A stretch of DNA of 37,432 nucleotides from Oscillospiraceae bacterium (GTDB lineage Bacteria > Bacillota > Clostridia > Oscillospirales > Ruminococcaceae). Position numbers and translations under genes: made by a program. Shown here piece after piece: positions 26,213 through 34,055 of the stretch (the first letter of the stretch is position 1; every line of letters begins with the position of its first letter). Where the stretch lies: positions 1 through 37,432 of the forward strand of contig JAHHUD010000008.1 in NCBI GenBank assembly GCA_020024185.1. The letters are read 5' to 3'. The notes under the pieces are model-generated. The model was not told the DNA's origin. It ran no database searches and saw only the letters and a program-made list of their open reading frames with translations.

Positions 26213-27397
26213 TTAAACTATGTTAATAAATATTTTTTCCACCTGAGCCATAGCTTCATCTTCAAGTTTTCTGAGTATTTCCATATTCATTTTTTCTTCA
26301 GCACCAAGAATTTCTTCCATGCTAGGTTTTGTTTTTGGGTGGCTTGGTGTGAATATTGTACAACAATCTTCAAAAGGAAGAATTGATGTTTCAAACGTAT
26401 CAATTTTTCTTGCAATTTCTGTGATTTCATTTTTATCCATACCAATAACCGGGCGAAGTATTGGCATTTCAACAGAACTGTCAGTTGCTTTTATTGCCTT
26501 TAGTGTTTGGCTTGCGACTTGTGCAAGGCTTTCACCTGTAATAATAGCTTCTGCACCATTTTGCTCTGCAAGTTTTTCTGTAATTCTCATCATACTTCTA
26601 CGCATAAGAACTGTAAATAATTCTGAAACACCATTGTCACGAATATATTCTTGTGGCACAGTAAACGGCACAATATATAATGTTATATCTCCTGTATATT
26701 CTTTAACTTTTTCACAAAGAGTTATAACCTTTTGTCTTGCTCTTTCACTTGTATATGGTGGTGACGCAAAATGTACAGCCATAAGGCTCATACCACGTTT
26801 TGCCATCATATATGCTGCAACAGGGCTATCTATACCACCTGAAAGCATAAGTGCACCTTTTCCAGAAGTTGACACCGGCATACCACCAGCTGCTTGTTCT
26901 TTTCCTCCGTGAACATATGCACCAAAATCACGAATTTCAACCATAACAACTGCATCAGGGTTATTAACATCAACTTTAAGATGATGGTATTTGCTGAGAA
27001 TTTTGCCACCAAGTTCACGTGCAATTTCTGGTGATGTCATTGAAAATGCTTTATCACTTCTCTTTGCAACAACCTTAAATGTTTTTGCACTTCTCAAAGT
27101 ATCTTCAAGATATTCAACCGCTGTTTTTGCAATAATATCAAAATCTTTTTCTACAACAACTGCTTTACTTATTGTTGCAATACCAAAAATCTTTTTAATT
27201 TTTTCATATGCTTCATCAACATCACATTCATCTGTTTCAGGTTCAACATAAATTGTACTTTGTGCTTTATATGTTTTAAATTTACCAAGTTTTTTTATTC
27301 TTCTTCTAATTGTTTTCATAAGTTGTGCTTCAAAAGTACTTTTATTAAGCCCTTTAAGACAAACTTCTCCAAGATAACAAATAATTAACTGTTTCAT
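26213..27397 (-). CDS. thiI: tRNA 4-thiouridine sulfurtransferase
   Basis: The 394-residue enzyme activates U8 of tRNA with ATP and delivers sulfur to make 4-thiouridine; it may also serve thiazole synthesis. It has an N-terminal ferredoxin-like and THUMP region (about 1-165) and a PP-loop ATPase domain with LMLSGGIDSPVAAYM (about 182-196), and ends near PFEDCCTIFTPSHPKTKPS. The C-terminal rhodanese domain of E. coli ThiI is missing, so a dedicated desulfurase should hand over sulfur. That enzyme is encoded directly upstream: its TAA touches this ATG with no gap. AGAAGGTG, within the upstream gene end, is the binding site. Confidence 0.96.
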   Translation of the reverse strand: MKQLIICYLGEVCLKGLNKSTFEAQLMKTIRRRIKKLGKFKTYKAQSTIYVEPETDECDVDEAYEKIKKIFGIATISKAVVVEKDFDIIAKTAVEYLEDTLRSAKTFKVVAKRSDKAFSMTSPEIARELGGKILSKYHHLKVDVNNPDAVVMVEIRDFGAYVHGGKEQAAGGMPVSTSGKGALMLSGGIDSPVAAYMMAKRGMSLMAVHFASPPYTSERARQKVITLCEKVKEYTGDITLYIVPFTVPQEYIRDNGVSELFTVLMRRSMMRITEKLAEQNGAEAIITGESLAQVASQTLKAIKATDSSVEMPILRPVIGMDKNEITEIARKIDTFETSILPFEDCCTIFTPSHPKTKPSMEEILGAEEKMNMEILRKLEDEAMAQVEKIFINIV

Positions 27398-28534
27398 TTA
27401 TTTTTTCACCTTCTGTAATTTTTCTTTTGCATTTTTAAGTGCCTGTATAAATTTATCTATATCTTCTTCTGTTGTATTTGTACCAAAGCTAACTCTTATG
27501 GCACTATCTATTCTTTTATCGCTAAGTCCCATTGATGATAAAGTATGACTTGCAGAACCTTTAGAACACGCTGAACCCGAGGATATATAAATTTCATCTT
27601 GTTCCAAAAAGTGCAATAAAGTTTCACTTCTATAATTCATAAAAGAGAAATTTATTGTATAAGGCACTGCATTTTCCGGACTATTTATAATAACATTATC
27701 GAACTGCTTAAGGTTTTGTATAAGTCTTTCTTTTAAAACACTATAGTGGCTTAGATTACTTTTTATATTTTTTGCAAGAATTTCACAAGCTTTTTCTAGT
27801 CCCAAAATGTAATGTATATTTTCAGTACCAGCTCTTATGCCTTTTTCTTGTCCACCACCAACCATAAGTGACTTTATATTTGTACCTTTTCTGATATATA
27901 GTCCACCAATACCTTTTGGCCCGTTTATTTTATGTGCCGAAAATGACAATGTATCTGCCATAATTTTACTTATATCAATAGGAATTTTCATAAATGATTG
28001 AGTTGCATCAATATGTATAACTGTGCGTTTATTTTTCTGTTTTATTTTTTCGCACAAATTTTTTATATCTATAATAGCACCCGTTTCATTATTAACATGA
28101 ATAATTGTAACAAGTGCAGTTTTGCTATCAATTGCGTCAATCAACTCATTTGTGTCAATATTTCCATCTTCTTTTGGGTTTACGTTTACAATTGTATAGC
28201 CCATGTTTTTAAGATTTTCAAGTGGATTTCTAACTGCTGGGTGTTCATATCCTGTTGTTACAATTTTATTTGCCCAGTTTTTTCTTGCCATTGCAAGTCC
28301 ATAAATTGCAATGTTATTGCTTTCTGTGGCACATGATGTAAAGTAAATTTCATCATCTTTTGCATTTAGATGCCTTGCAACAGAACTACGTGCTTTATTA
28401 ATTTTATTTTCTGTTACTGCACCAATTTTATAAAGCGAAGATGGATTTGCAAAATCCTCACATAAACTTTTTGCAATAACTTGTGCAACATCTGGATGTA
28501 CCGGTGTCGTTGCTGCATTGTCAAGATAAATCAT
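27398..28534 (-). CDS. Cysteine desulfurase (NifS/IscS family), ThiI partner
   Basis: The 378-residue PLP enzyme takes sulfur from cysteine. It has MIYLDNAATTP (1-11), ATESNN, the cofactor His in EHPAVRNP, the PLP Lys in SFSAHKINGPKG and the persulfide Cys in SSGSACSKGS. The short form adjacent to a rhodanese-less thiI matches the NifZ-type partner in B. subtilis, which supplies sulfur to ThiI. AAGAGG precedes the ATG. The desulfurase-thiI-cinA fusion order on one strand suggests one transcript, ending at 23043-23084. Confidence 0.94.
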   Translation of the reverse strand: MIYLDNAATTPVHPDVAQVIAKSLCEDFANPSSLYKIGAVTENKINKARSSVARHLNAKDDEIYFTSCATESNNIAIYGLAMARKNWANKIVTTGYEHPAVRNPLENLKNMGYTIVNVNPKEDGNIDTNELIDAIDSKTALVTIIHVNNETGAIIDIKNLCEKIKQKNKRTVIHIDATQSFMKIPIDISKIMADTLSFSAHKINGPKGIGGLYIRKGTNIKSLMVGGGQEKGIRAGTENIHYILGLEKACEILAKNIKSNLSHYSVLKERLIQNLKQFDNVIINSPENAVPYTINFSFMNYRSETLLHFLEQDEIYISSGSACSKGSASHTLSSMGLSDKRIDSAIRVSFGTNTTEEDIDKFIQALKNAKEKLQKVKK

Positions 28535-28579
28535 TGTGACAACCTCTTAAATATATAAATAATTTATTCTAATCGATTA

Positions 28580-28608
28580 ATTATATCATGAATTATAAAT
28601 TTAGTAAA
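28580..28608 (-). promoter_or_regulatory. Candidate promoter of the desulfurase-thiI operon
   Basis: On the minus strand TTTACT (28603-28608) and a perfect TATAAT (28580-28585) are 17 bp apart. A 13-bp inverted repeat lies just upstream at 28622-28634. Confidence 0.5.
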
Positions 28609-28621
28609 TTATTTATTATAA

Positions 28622-28634
28622 ATACTGTCAGTAT
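28622..28634. repeat. Perfect inverted repeat upstream of the desulfurase gene
   Basis: ATACTG-T-CAGTAT is a 6-1-6 palindrome centred about 23 bp upstream of the candidate -35. It could be an operator, but no regulator is known for it here. Confidence 0.4.
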
Positions 28635-28693
28635 GACACAATATTAATATGTTATCTTTAAAATCTTTTGTTACTTAAAATATCTATATTTTA

Positions 28694-28723
28694 TTTACAA
28701 TGCTGTTTTATATATGGTATCAT
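28694..28723 (+). promoter_or_regulatory. Possible fhs promoter
   Basis: TTTACA (28694-28699) and TATCAT (28718-28723) are 18 bp apart, 55 nt before the start codon. Tentative. Confidence 0.35.
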
Positions 28724-28777
28724 TATTTGTATAGTTTTATAGCTATTTTGGTTAATTATTTTGGAGGTGTGTTTAAG

Positions 28778-30445
28778 ATGAAAACTGATATTGAAATTGC
28801 TCAAAGTGCAAACATGTTGCCAATTGAAGAAGTTGCTGCAAAGATTGGTCTTTCAAGAAAAGAAATCAGCCTTTATGGAGATTATAAGGCAAAAATTGAT
28901 TTGGCTAAAGTTAAAGATATGCCAAACAAAAATGGTAAACTTATTTTAGTTACCGCTATCAGCCCTACTCCTGCTGGTGAAGGCAAAACAACAACATCTA
29001 TCGGACTTGGTGATAGTCTTGCAAAACTCGGAAAAGATGTTATGCTTTGTCTTAGAGAGCCAAGTCTTGGCCCGGTTTTCGGTGTTAAAGGTGGTGCTGC
29101 TGGAGGTGGTTATGCTCAAGTTGTACCTATGGAAGATATAAATCTTCACTTTACAGGTGACTTACACGCAATTGGTGCCGCAAACAACCTTTTGGCTGCT
29201 TTAGTGGACAACCATATACACCATGGAAACCAACTTGGTATTGACCCACGCCGTATAACATGGAAACGTTGCGTTGATATGAATGATAGACAGTTGCGTT
29301 TTGTTACTGACGGTCTTGGTGGTAAAGCCAACGGAACACCACGAGAAGACGGTTTTGATATTACTGTTGCAAGTGAAATTATGGCTATTTTCTGTCTTGC
29401 AAGTGATATCGCAGATTTAAAAGAACGCATTTCACGTATCGTTGTTGGCTATACTTTTTCAAATGAACCTGTAACTGTTGGTCAACTTGGATGTCAAGGT
29501 GCTATTGCTTCTCTTTTGAAAGATGCAATCAATCCAAACCTTGTACAAACTCTTGAAAACACACCTTGTATCATACACGGAGGCCCTTTTGCTAATATTG
29601 CACATGGTTGTAACAGTGCAATAGCAACAAAACTTGGTCTTAAATTATCAGATTATGTTGTTACAGAAGCAGGATTTGGTGCAGACCTTGGTGCTGAAAA
29701 ATTCCTTGATATTAAATGTCGTATGAACGGGCTATCTCCAAACGCTGTTGTTGTGGTTGCCACAATCCGTGCTTTAAAACATCACGGTGGTGTTGCCAAA
29801 ACTGAACTTAATAACGAAAATGTTGAAGCTCTCAAAGTTGGTCTTGCAAATCTCGGCAGACATGTACACAATATAAAAGATAACTTTAAACTTCCTTGTG
29901 TTGTTGCTATCAACAGTTTCCCTTCTGATACTCAAGCTGAAGTTGATGCAATATTTGAATACTGTGAAACTCTTGGTGTTCCTTGCTCTTTCAGTGAAGT
30001 ATTTGCAAAAGGTAGTGAAGGTGGTATAGACCTTGCTCAAAAAGTTCTTGATATTATCGAAGATGATACACAAATAAACTTCGCATATCCTGAGGATATG
30101 AAAATTGATGAAAAAATTAAAGCTATATGCACAAAAATTTATGGAGCAAATGCAGTTACATTCTCAAAATCTGCACAGACAATGCTTAAAAATCTTTCTG
30201 CACAAGGTTACGATAAACTTCCTGTATGTATAGCAAAAACACAATATTCATTCTCTGATAACGCAAGTTTACTTGCGGCTCCAACAGGATTTACTATGAA
30301 TGTAAGAGAATTGCGTCTTTCTGCTGGTGCTGGATTTGTTGTTGCTGTTATGGGTGAAATAATGACTATGCCAGGACTTCCAAAAGTTCCTGCTGCTATG
30401 AATATTGATATTGATGACAATGGCGTTATCAGCGGTCTATTCTAG
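28778..30445 (+). CDS. fhs: Formate-tetrahydrofolate ligase
   Basis: The 555-residue enzyme makes 10-formyl-tetrahydrofolate from formate, ATP and THF, feeding purine synthesis and, in acetogens, the methyl branch of the Wood-Ljungdahl pathway. The P-loop TPAGEGKTTT (64-73) and the segments LREPSLGPVFGVKGGAAGGG, GDLHAIGAANNLLAA and MTMPGLPKVPAA are characteristic. I start at the ATG 28778-28780 because GGAGGTG lies 8 nt upstream; an upstream in-frame ATG at 28700 has no support. The last codons lie in an 11-bp tandem duplication that includes the stop. No other folate-pathway genes are nearby. Confidence 0.97.
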   Translation: MKTDIEIAQSANMLPIEEVAAKIGLSRKEISLYGDYKAKIDLAKVKDMPNKNGKLILVTAISPTPAGEGKTTTSIGLGDSLAKLGKDVMLCLREPSLGPVFGVKGGAAGGGYAQVVPMEDINLHFTGDLHAIGAANNLLAALVDNHIHHGNQLGIDPRRITWKRCVDMNDRQLRFVTDGLGGKANGTPREDGFDITVASEIMAIFCLASDIADLKERISRIVVGYTFSNEPVTVGQLGCQGAIASLLKDAINPNLVQTLENTPCIIHGGPFANIAHGCNSAIATKLGLKLSDYVVTEAGFGADLGAEKFLDIKCRMNGLSPNAVVVVATIRALKHHGGVAKTELNNENVEALKVGLANLGRHVHNIKDNFKLPCVVAINSFPSDTQAEVDAIFEYCETLGVPCSFSEVFAKGSEGGIDLAQKVLDIIEDDTQINFAYPEDMKIDEKIKAICTKIYGANAVTFSKSAQTMLKNLSAQGYDKLPVCIAKTQYSFSDNASLLAAPTGFTMNVRELRLSAGAGFVVAVMGEIMTMPGLPKVPAAMNIDIDDNGVISGLF

Positions 30446-30455
30446 GTCTATTCTA
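30434..30455 (+). repeat. 11-bp tandem duplication at the fhs stop codon
   Basis: GGTCTATTCTA occurs twice back to back. The first copy encodes the final Gly-Leu-Phe and starts the TAG stop. With one copy, the protein would end identically but at TAA. Confidence 0.85.
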
Positions 30456-30464
30456 AATAAAACA

Positions 30465-30507
30465 AAAAGTACTCTGTTGCTTAAATGCTCAGAGTACTTT
30501 TATTTTA
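30465..30507 (+). terminator. fhs terminator
   Basis: AAAAGTACTCTG and CAGAGTACTTTT form a 12-bp stem with a 13-nt loop, followed by ATTTTA. Confidence 0.9.
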
Positions 30508-30547
30508 CTAACATTATCTTAATTTTATAAAATAATATAATATTGCA

Positions 30548-30576
30548 TTGACAAATTTTGTTATAAGGAATAAATT
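30548..30576 (+). promoter_or_regulatory. MATE gene promoter
   Basis: A perfect TTGACA (30548-30553) and TAAATT (30571-30576) are 17 bp apart. A start near 30583 would place a terminator hairpin at once in the leader. Confidence 0.5.
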
Positions 30577-30591
30577 ATTATACAGACTTTT

Positions 30592-30622
30592 ACCGTCTTT
30601 TTCAAGGACGGTTTTTTATTTT
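30592..30622 (+). terminator. Terminator-like hairpin in the MATE leader
   Basis: ACCGTC and GACGGT pair across a 9-nt loop and are followed by TTTTTTATTTT. It lies between the candidate promoter and the MATE ribosome binding site, so it would terminate or attenuate that transcript. Confidence 0.6.
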
Positions 30623-30640
30623 AAATCTTGAGGTAAAAAT

Positions 30641-32008
30641 ATGGATAATAATCAGACACAGAGTCTTGGCACAGAGCCTATCGGTAAATTGCTTTTCAAA
30701 CTTTCTACACCTGCTATTGCGGCGCAGATTGTAAATCTTCTATACAATCTTATTGACCGTATGTATATTGGTCATATTGATGAAATTGGCAAGCTTGCGC
30801 TTACCGGCGTGGGTGTATGTTTTCCACTTATCATGATAATTTCTGCTTTTGCCGCACTTATTGGTATGGGGTCTGCTCCACGAGCCTCTATTTTTCTAGG
30901 TCAAAATGACAAAGAAAGCGCAGAAAAAACTCTTGGTAACAGTTTTACACTTTTAATTGTTATTTCCATAGTTATAACCATTATTTTTTTATTTTTTTCA
31001 AAAAGCTTACTTCTCACTTTTGGCGCTAGTGAAAATACCATCGAATATGCAATGGAATATATGTGCATTTATTCTCTTGGCACAATTTTTGTTCAGCTTA
31101 CACTTGGTCTTAACGCATTTATTAGTTCACAGGGTTTTGCCAAAATAAGTATGTTAACAGTTATAATCGGTGCTATTGCTAATATAATTCTTGACCCTGT
31201 ATTTATATTTGCATTTAATATGGGAGTTAAAGGTGCCGCTCTTGCAACAATTATCTCTCAAGCTATTTCTATGATTTGGATTTTAAAATTCCTAACAGGT
31301 TCTAAAACAGTTATTAAAATCAAAAAATCTTATATGAAACTTGATAAAAAAATTGTATTACCTTGTTTGGCTCTTGGACTTTCTCCATTTATTATGCAAT
31401 CAACAGAAAGTGTGATAGCAGTTTGTTTTAACTCATCTCTTTTAAAGTATGGTGGAGATATTGCAGTTGGAAGCATGACTATACTCACAAGTGTTATTCA
31501 ATTTTCAATGTTACCACTTTTAGGTCTTACACAAGGCAGTCAACCTATTATAAGCTATAACTATGGTTCAAAAAACGCTACAAGAGTGAAAAAAACTTTC
31601 AAAATTCTGCTTACATGCTGTCTAACATTTTCTGCTATACTTTGGATATGCACTATGAGTTTTCCTGAAACTTTTATTAAAATATTTAATAATGACGCTG
31701 AACTCGTTGCATTTGCTGCACCTGCCTTAAAAATTTATATGGCTGCAAACTGTATATTTGGCGCACAAATTGCTTGTCAGCAAACATTTATTGCTCTTGG
31801 AAATGCAAAAAGCAGTCTTTTCCTTGCTGTTTTAAGAAAAATAATTCTTCTTGTTCCTCTCATATTTATTCTTCCAATGTTTATTGAAAACAAGACAAAT
31901 GCTGTATTTATGGCAGAACCAGTAGCAGACTTTATAGCTGTTGTTTGTACTGTAACATTGTTTGCAGTTCAATTTAATAAAAATATGAAAGAACTTGAAA
32001 CTAAATAA
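30641..32008 (+). CDS. MATE family efflux transporter
   Basis: The 455-residue protein has about 12 membrane helices in two similar halves, as in MATE cation antiporters that export drugs or toxic metabolites with Na+ or H+. The N-terminus has LLFKLSTPAIAAQIVNLLYNLIDRMYIGHI, and the first half includes NIILDPVFIFAFNMGVKGAALAT, both typical of the family; the second half includes QPIISYNYGSKN. Substrate is unknown. GAGG precedes the ATG. The leader contains a terminator-like hairpin that may regulate it. Confidence 0.93.
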   Translation: MDNNQTQSLGTEPIGKLLFKLSTPAIAAQIVNLLYNLIDRMYIGHIDEIGKLALTGVGVCFPLIMIISAFAALIGMGSAPRASIFLGQNDKESAEKTLGNSFTLLIVISIVITIIFLFFSKSLLLTFGASENTIEYAMEYMCIYSLGTIFVQLTLGLNAFISSQGFAKISMLTVIIGAIANIILDPVFIFAFNMGVKGAALATIISQAISMIWILKFLTGSKTVIKIKKSYMKLDKKIVLPCLALGLSPFIMQSTESVIAVCFNSSLLKYGGDIAVGSMTILTSVIQFSMLPLLGLTQGSQPIISYNYGSKNATRVKKTFKILLTCCLTFSAILWICTMSFPETFIKIFNNDAELVAFAAPALKIYMAANCIFGAQIACQQTFIALGNAKSSLFLAVLRKIILLVPLIFILPMFIENKTNAVFMAEPVADFIAVVCTVTLFAVQFNKNMKELETK

Positions 32009-32029
32009 AAACAAATTATCATGTAAACT

Positions 32030-32060
32030 AAATGGCATAAGAATAATTCCTATGCCATTT
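32030..32060. terminator. Bidirectional terminator
   Basis: AAATGGCATA and TATGCCATTT form a 10-bp stem, extendable by inner pairs, with T-rich ends both ways, between the convergent MATE and DegV genes. Confidence 0.85.
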
Positions 32061-32065
32061 TATTT

Positions 32066-32911
32066 TTACTTATCTTTTTTAAAAAATGCAACTGCTATTG
32101 CACCAGGACCAATATGTGTACCAACCGCACTTCCTATTGTTGATATTTTAAGTTGCGAAACATTTCCTTTCCATAAAAATTTGCTGTCTTGTATATATGT
32201 TTTCAACAAATTATCCTCACAGCCTGAATATCCCAAAAGCAATGGTTTTGAAAAATCAACTCCACCAGATTTTTCTATCTGCTCAACAAGCAAGTTATTG
32301 CCTTGTTTTGAACCTCTTGCTTTTCCAAGCATTTTTATTTCTCCATTTTCAATACAAATAACAGGTTTAATTGCCAATAAACTTCCTGCAAAAGCAACTG
32401 TTTTTGAAATTCTTCCACCCTTTTTTAGATATTCTAAAGTGTCAAGCAATGCTATAATTTGAACATTTTCTCTTTCTCTATTTATTATAGTCGCAATTTC
32501 TTGAGCCGATTTTCCTTCTTGAGCAAGACTGATTGCCATTTCTGCAAGAATTCCGGCTCCGATGACAACAGATTTTGTATCTACAACAAATACATTATCA
32601 AAATTTTCGGCAGCAATACACGCACTCTGATATGTACCAGATAGTTTTGATGAAATTGTAAGAACAACTAGAGATGAGCCATCTTCTGTTTCTTTATTAT
32701 ACACATCTATAAAAGCTTGTGGAGTTGGCTGACTTGTTGTTGGCAATTCTTTGCAATTTTTAAGTTTATCATAAAACTGTTCATTTGTTATGTTTACACC
32801 ATCAATGTATTCTTCATCTCCAAAATGTACTGATAACGGAACTGTAATTAATTTATCATTCATGCTTTCATGAGCATTAATTGTTGAATCTATAATTATT
32901 TTTACTTTCAT
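32066..32911 (-). CDS. DegV family fatty-acid-binding protein (FakB-like)
   Basis: The 281-residue protein has the DegV fold: IIIDSTIN near the N-terminus, TTSQPTPQ, LTISSKLSGTYQSA, LDTLEYLKKGGRIS and GTHIGPGA. DegV proteins bind a fatty acid; in Firmicutes FakB presents it to the kinase FakA for phosphorylation and membrane lipid synthesis. No fakA gene is in the window. The ATG overlaps the TGA of the MarR gene (ATGA) and AAAGGAG lies inside that gene, so the two are translationally coupled. The pairing with a MarR repressor suggests control by acyl chains, which is inference. Confidence 0.92.
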   Translation of the reverse strand: MKVKIIIDSTINAHESMNDKLITVPLSVHFGDEEYIDGVNITNEQFYDKLKNCKELPTTSQPTPQAFIDVYNKETEDGSSLVVLTISSKLSGTYQSACIAAENFDNVFVVDTKSVVIGAGILAEMAISLAQEGKSAQEIATIINRERENVQIIALLDTLEYLKKGGRISKTVAFAGSLLAIKPVICIENGEIKMLGKARGSKQGNNLLVEQIEKSGGVDFSKPLLLGYSGCEDNLLKTYIQDSKFLWKGNVSQLKISTIGSAVGTHIGPGAIAVAFFKKDK

Positions 32912-33372
32912 ATATTCTCCTTTGTTTCATCTGGTATTCCATTTTGAGATATATTATTTATTTTTTTATAAATATCTTTCAATACTTCATACATGATTTT
33001 TCTTTCATCTTCTTCAATGCTGTTTCCAATAATATCAACAGCTATTTCAGCTTTTTGAGCAACATATCTCACTGCTTTTTTCCCTTCATCTGTAAGCACT
33101 AACATAGCTCTATAAATGTTGTCCCCTGTCCGCTTAATAAGATTTTTCTCAACCATTTCTGACACAGCACGGGAAACAGCAGCTTTATCTTTATCGCAAA
33201 TTTCGCACAATTGAGCAGAAGTTAATCCATAAGGATTTCTGGATAATGCGATTAAATATTGAGCATATGCGCCTTTATATCCGTATTTAATCATTTCATC
33301 TCTTTCTATTTTTTGTATATCTCTATTTATGCTTGATATCAAAAAAGAAAATTGTTCATATCTGTTTAACAT
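32908..33372 (-). CDS. MarR family repressor, likely autoregulated
   Basis: The 154-residue winged-helix protein has the MarR layout: N-terminal dimer helix, recognition region LTSAQLCEICDKDKAAVSRAVSEMVEKNLI (about 50-79), a wing with RAMLVLTDEGKKA and C-terminal dimer helices. GAGGGG precedes the ATG. Two copies of GTTGA-N4-TCAAC flank or overlap its promoter, the expected site for this dimeric repressor. It controls at least itself and the coupled DegV gene. A FabT-like role in fatty-acid homeostasis is plausible from the partner but unproven. Confidence 0.9.
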   Translation of the reverse strand: MLNRYEQFSFLISSINRDIQKIERDEMIKYGYKGAYAQYLIALSRNPYGLTSAQLCEICDKDKAAVSRAVSEMVEKNLIKRTGDNIYRAMLVLTDEGKKAVRYVAQKAEIAVDIIGNSIEEDERKIMYEVLKDIYKKINNISQNGIPDETKENI

Positions 33373-33402
33373 AAAACCCCTCTTTATCTTTAATACAAAG
33401 AT

Positions 33403-33416
33403 GTTGACTTATCAAC
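33403..33416. promoter_or_regulatory. MarR operator 1
   Basis: GTTGA-CTTA-TCAAC inverted repeat, extended by T/A on each side. It lies between the -10 of the marR promoter and the start codon. Confidence 0.7.
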
Positions 33417-33423
33417 AAGTTGT

Positions 33424-33452
33424 ATTGTATATCATAGAAGTTGATTTGTCAA
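33424..33452 (-). promoter_or_regulatory. marR-degV promoter
   Basis: On the minus strand a perfect TTGACA (33447-33452) and TACAAT (33424-33429) are 17 bp apart. The -35 lies within operator 2. Confidence 0.8.
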
Positions 33453-33453
33453 C
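33440..33453. promoter_or_regulatory. MarR operator 2
   Basis: GTTGA-TTTG-TCAAC inverted repeat covering the -35. Its centre is 37 bp from that of operator 1, so two dimers would bracket RNA polymerase. Confidence 0.7.
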
Positions 33454-33544
33454 ATTTTATCGTAATTATCTATAATTTTTAATATTTTATTTTCTTAACA
33501 ATATTATTTACATTTAATCATAATTGTTTTAACTTTTAATTTTA

Positions 33545-33573
33545 TTGATTTTAAATGTATTATGTGTTATCCT
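33545..33573 (+). promoter_or_regulatory. Possible DtxR-type gene promoter
   Basis: TTGATT (33545-33550) and TATCCT (33568-33573) are 17 bp apart. No classic DtxR box was recognised nearby. Confidence 0.4.
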
Positions 33574-33606
33574 TTTAATAATGATATTTACTAAAAGGAG
33601 TATTTT

Positions 33607-33969
33607 ATGCGATTACAAGAATCGGGAGAAATGTATCTTGAAACTATCTATGTGCTTACAAAAAAATATGATATAGTGCGTTCAATTGATATTTGTGAAT
33701 ATATGGGGTACTCCAAACCAAGCGTTAGCCGTGCTATGGGACTTTTAAAACAAGGTGGCTATATTGTGGTTGAACATGGTGGTAGTATTGTTCTTACTGA
33801 AGCCGGAAAAGAAATTGCTGTAAAAATTTTTAATAGACACACTTTACTATCAAGTTTTTTGATGAGTATTGGTGTAGACGAAAAAACTGCAAGCGAAGAT
33901 GCTTGTAAAATTGAACACCATATCAGCGATACAACTTATAATGCAATAAAAAAACACATGGAATTATAA
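33607..33969 (+). CDS. DtxR/MntR family metal-dependent regulator, iron-type ligand set
   Basis: The 120-residue protein has an N-terminal winged helix (about 1-65; SIDICEYMGYSKPSVSRAMGLLKQGGYI) and a short dimerisation domain. The metal site reads EMYLETIY (Met9) and DACKIEHH (Cys100, Glu103, His104), matching Met10, Cys102, Glu105 and His106 of DtxR rather than Asp8 and Glu99 of MntR, so Fe2+ is the likelier co-repressor. The SH3-like third domain of DtxR is missing, giving a MntR-like length. AAAAGGAG precedes the start. Its targets are not in view, since no feo or Mn transport gene is adjacent. Confidence 0.88.
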   Translation: MRLQESGEMYLETIYVLTKKYDIVRSIDICEYMGYSKPSVSRAMGLLKQGGYIVVEHGGSIVLTEAGKEIAVKIFNRHTLLSSFLMSIGVDEKTASEDACKIEHHISDTTYNAIKKHMEL

Positions 33970-33974
33970 TAATT

Positions 33975-34004
33975 AAAAGGCAAGGATTTTCCTTGCCTTT
34001 TATA
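33975..34004 (+). terminator. Terminator of the DtxR-type gene
   Basis: AAAAGGCAAGG and CCTTGCCTTTT form an 11-bp stem with a 5-nt loop. Confidence 0.85.
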
Positions 34005-34010
34005 CTAAAT

Positions 34011-34043
34011 AAAAAAGTCGGGATAAAAAACCCCGACTTTTTA
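34011..34043 (-). terminator. Terminator of the kinase gene
   Basis: AAAAAGTCGGG and CCCGACTTTTT form an 11-bp stem, with T-runs on both strands. Confidence 0.9.
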
Positions 34044-34055
34044 TTTATATCAAAA

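Noticed and set aside
30592..30622. Guanidine (mini-ykkC) riboswitch in the MATE leader
   Set aside because: A GGACGG string is present, but the two short stems with ACGR loops are not; it reads as a plain terminator.
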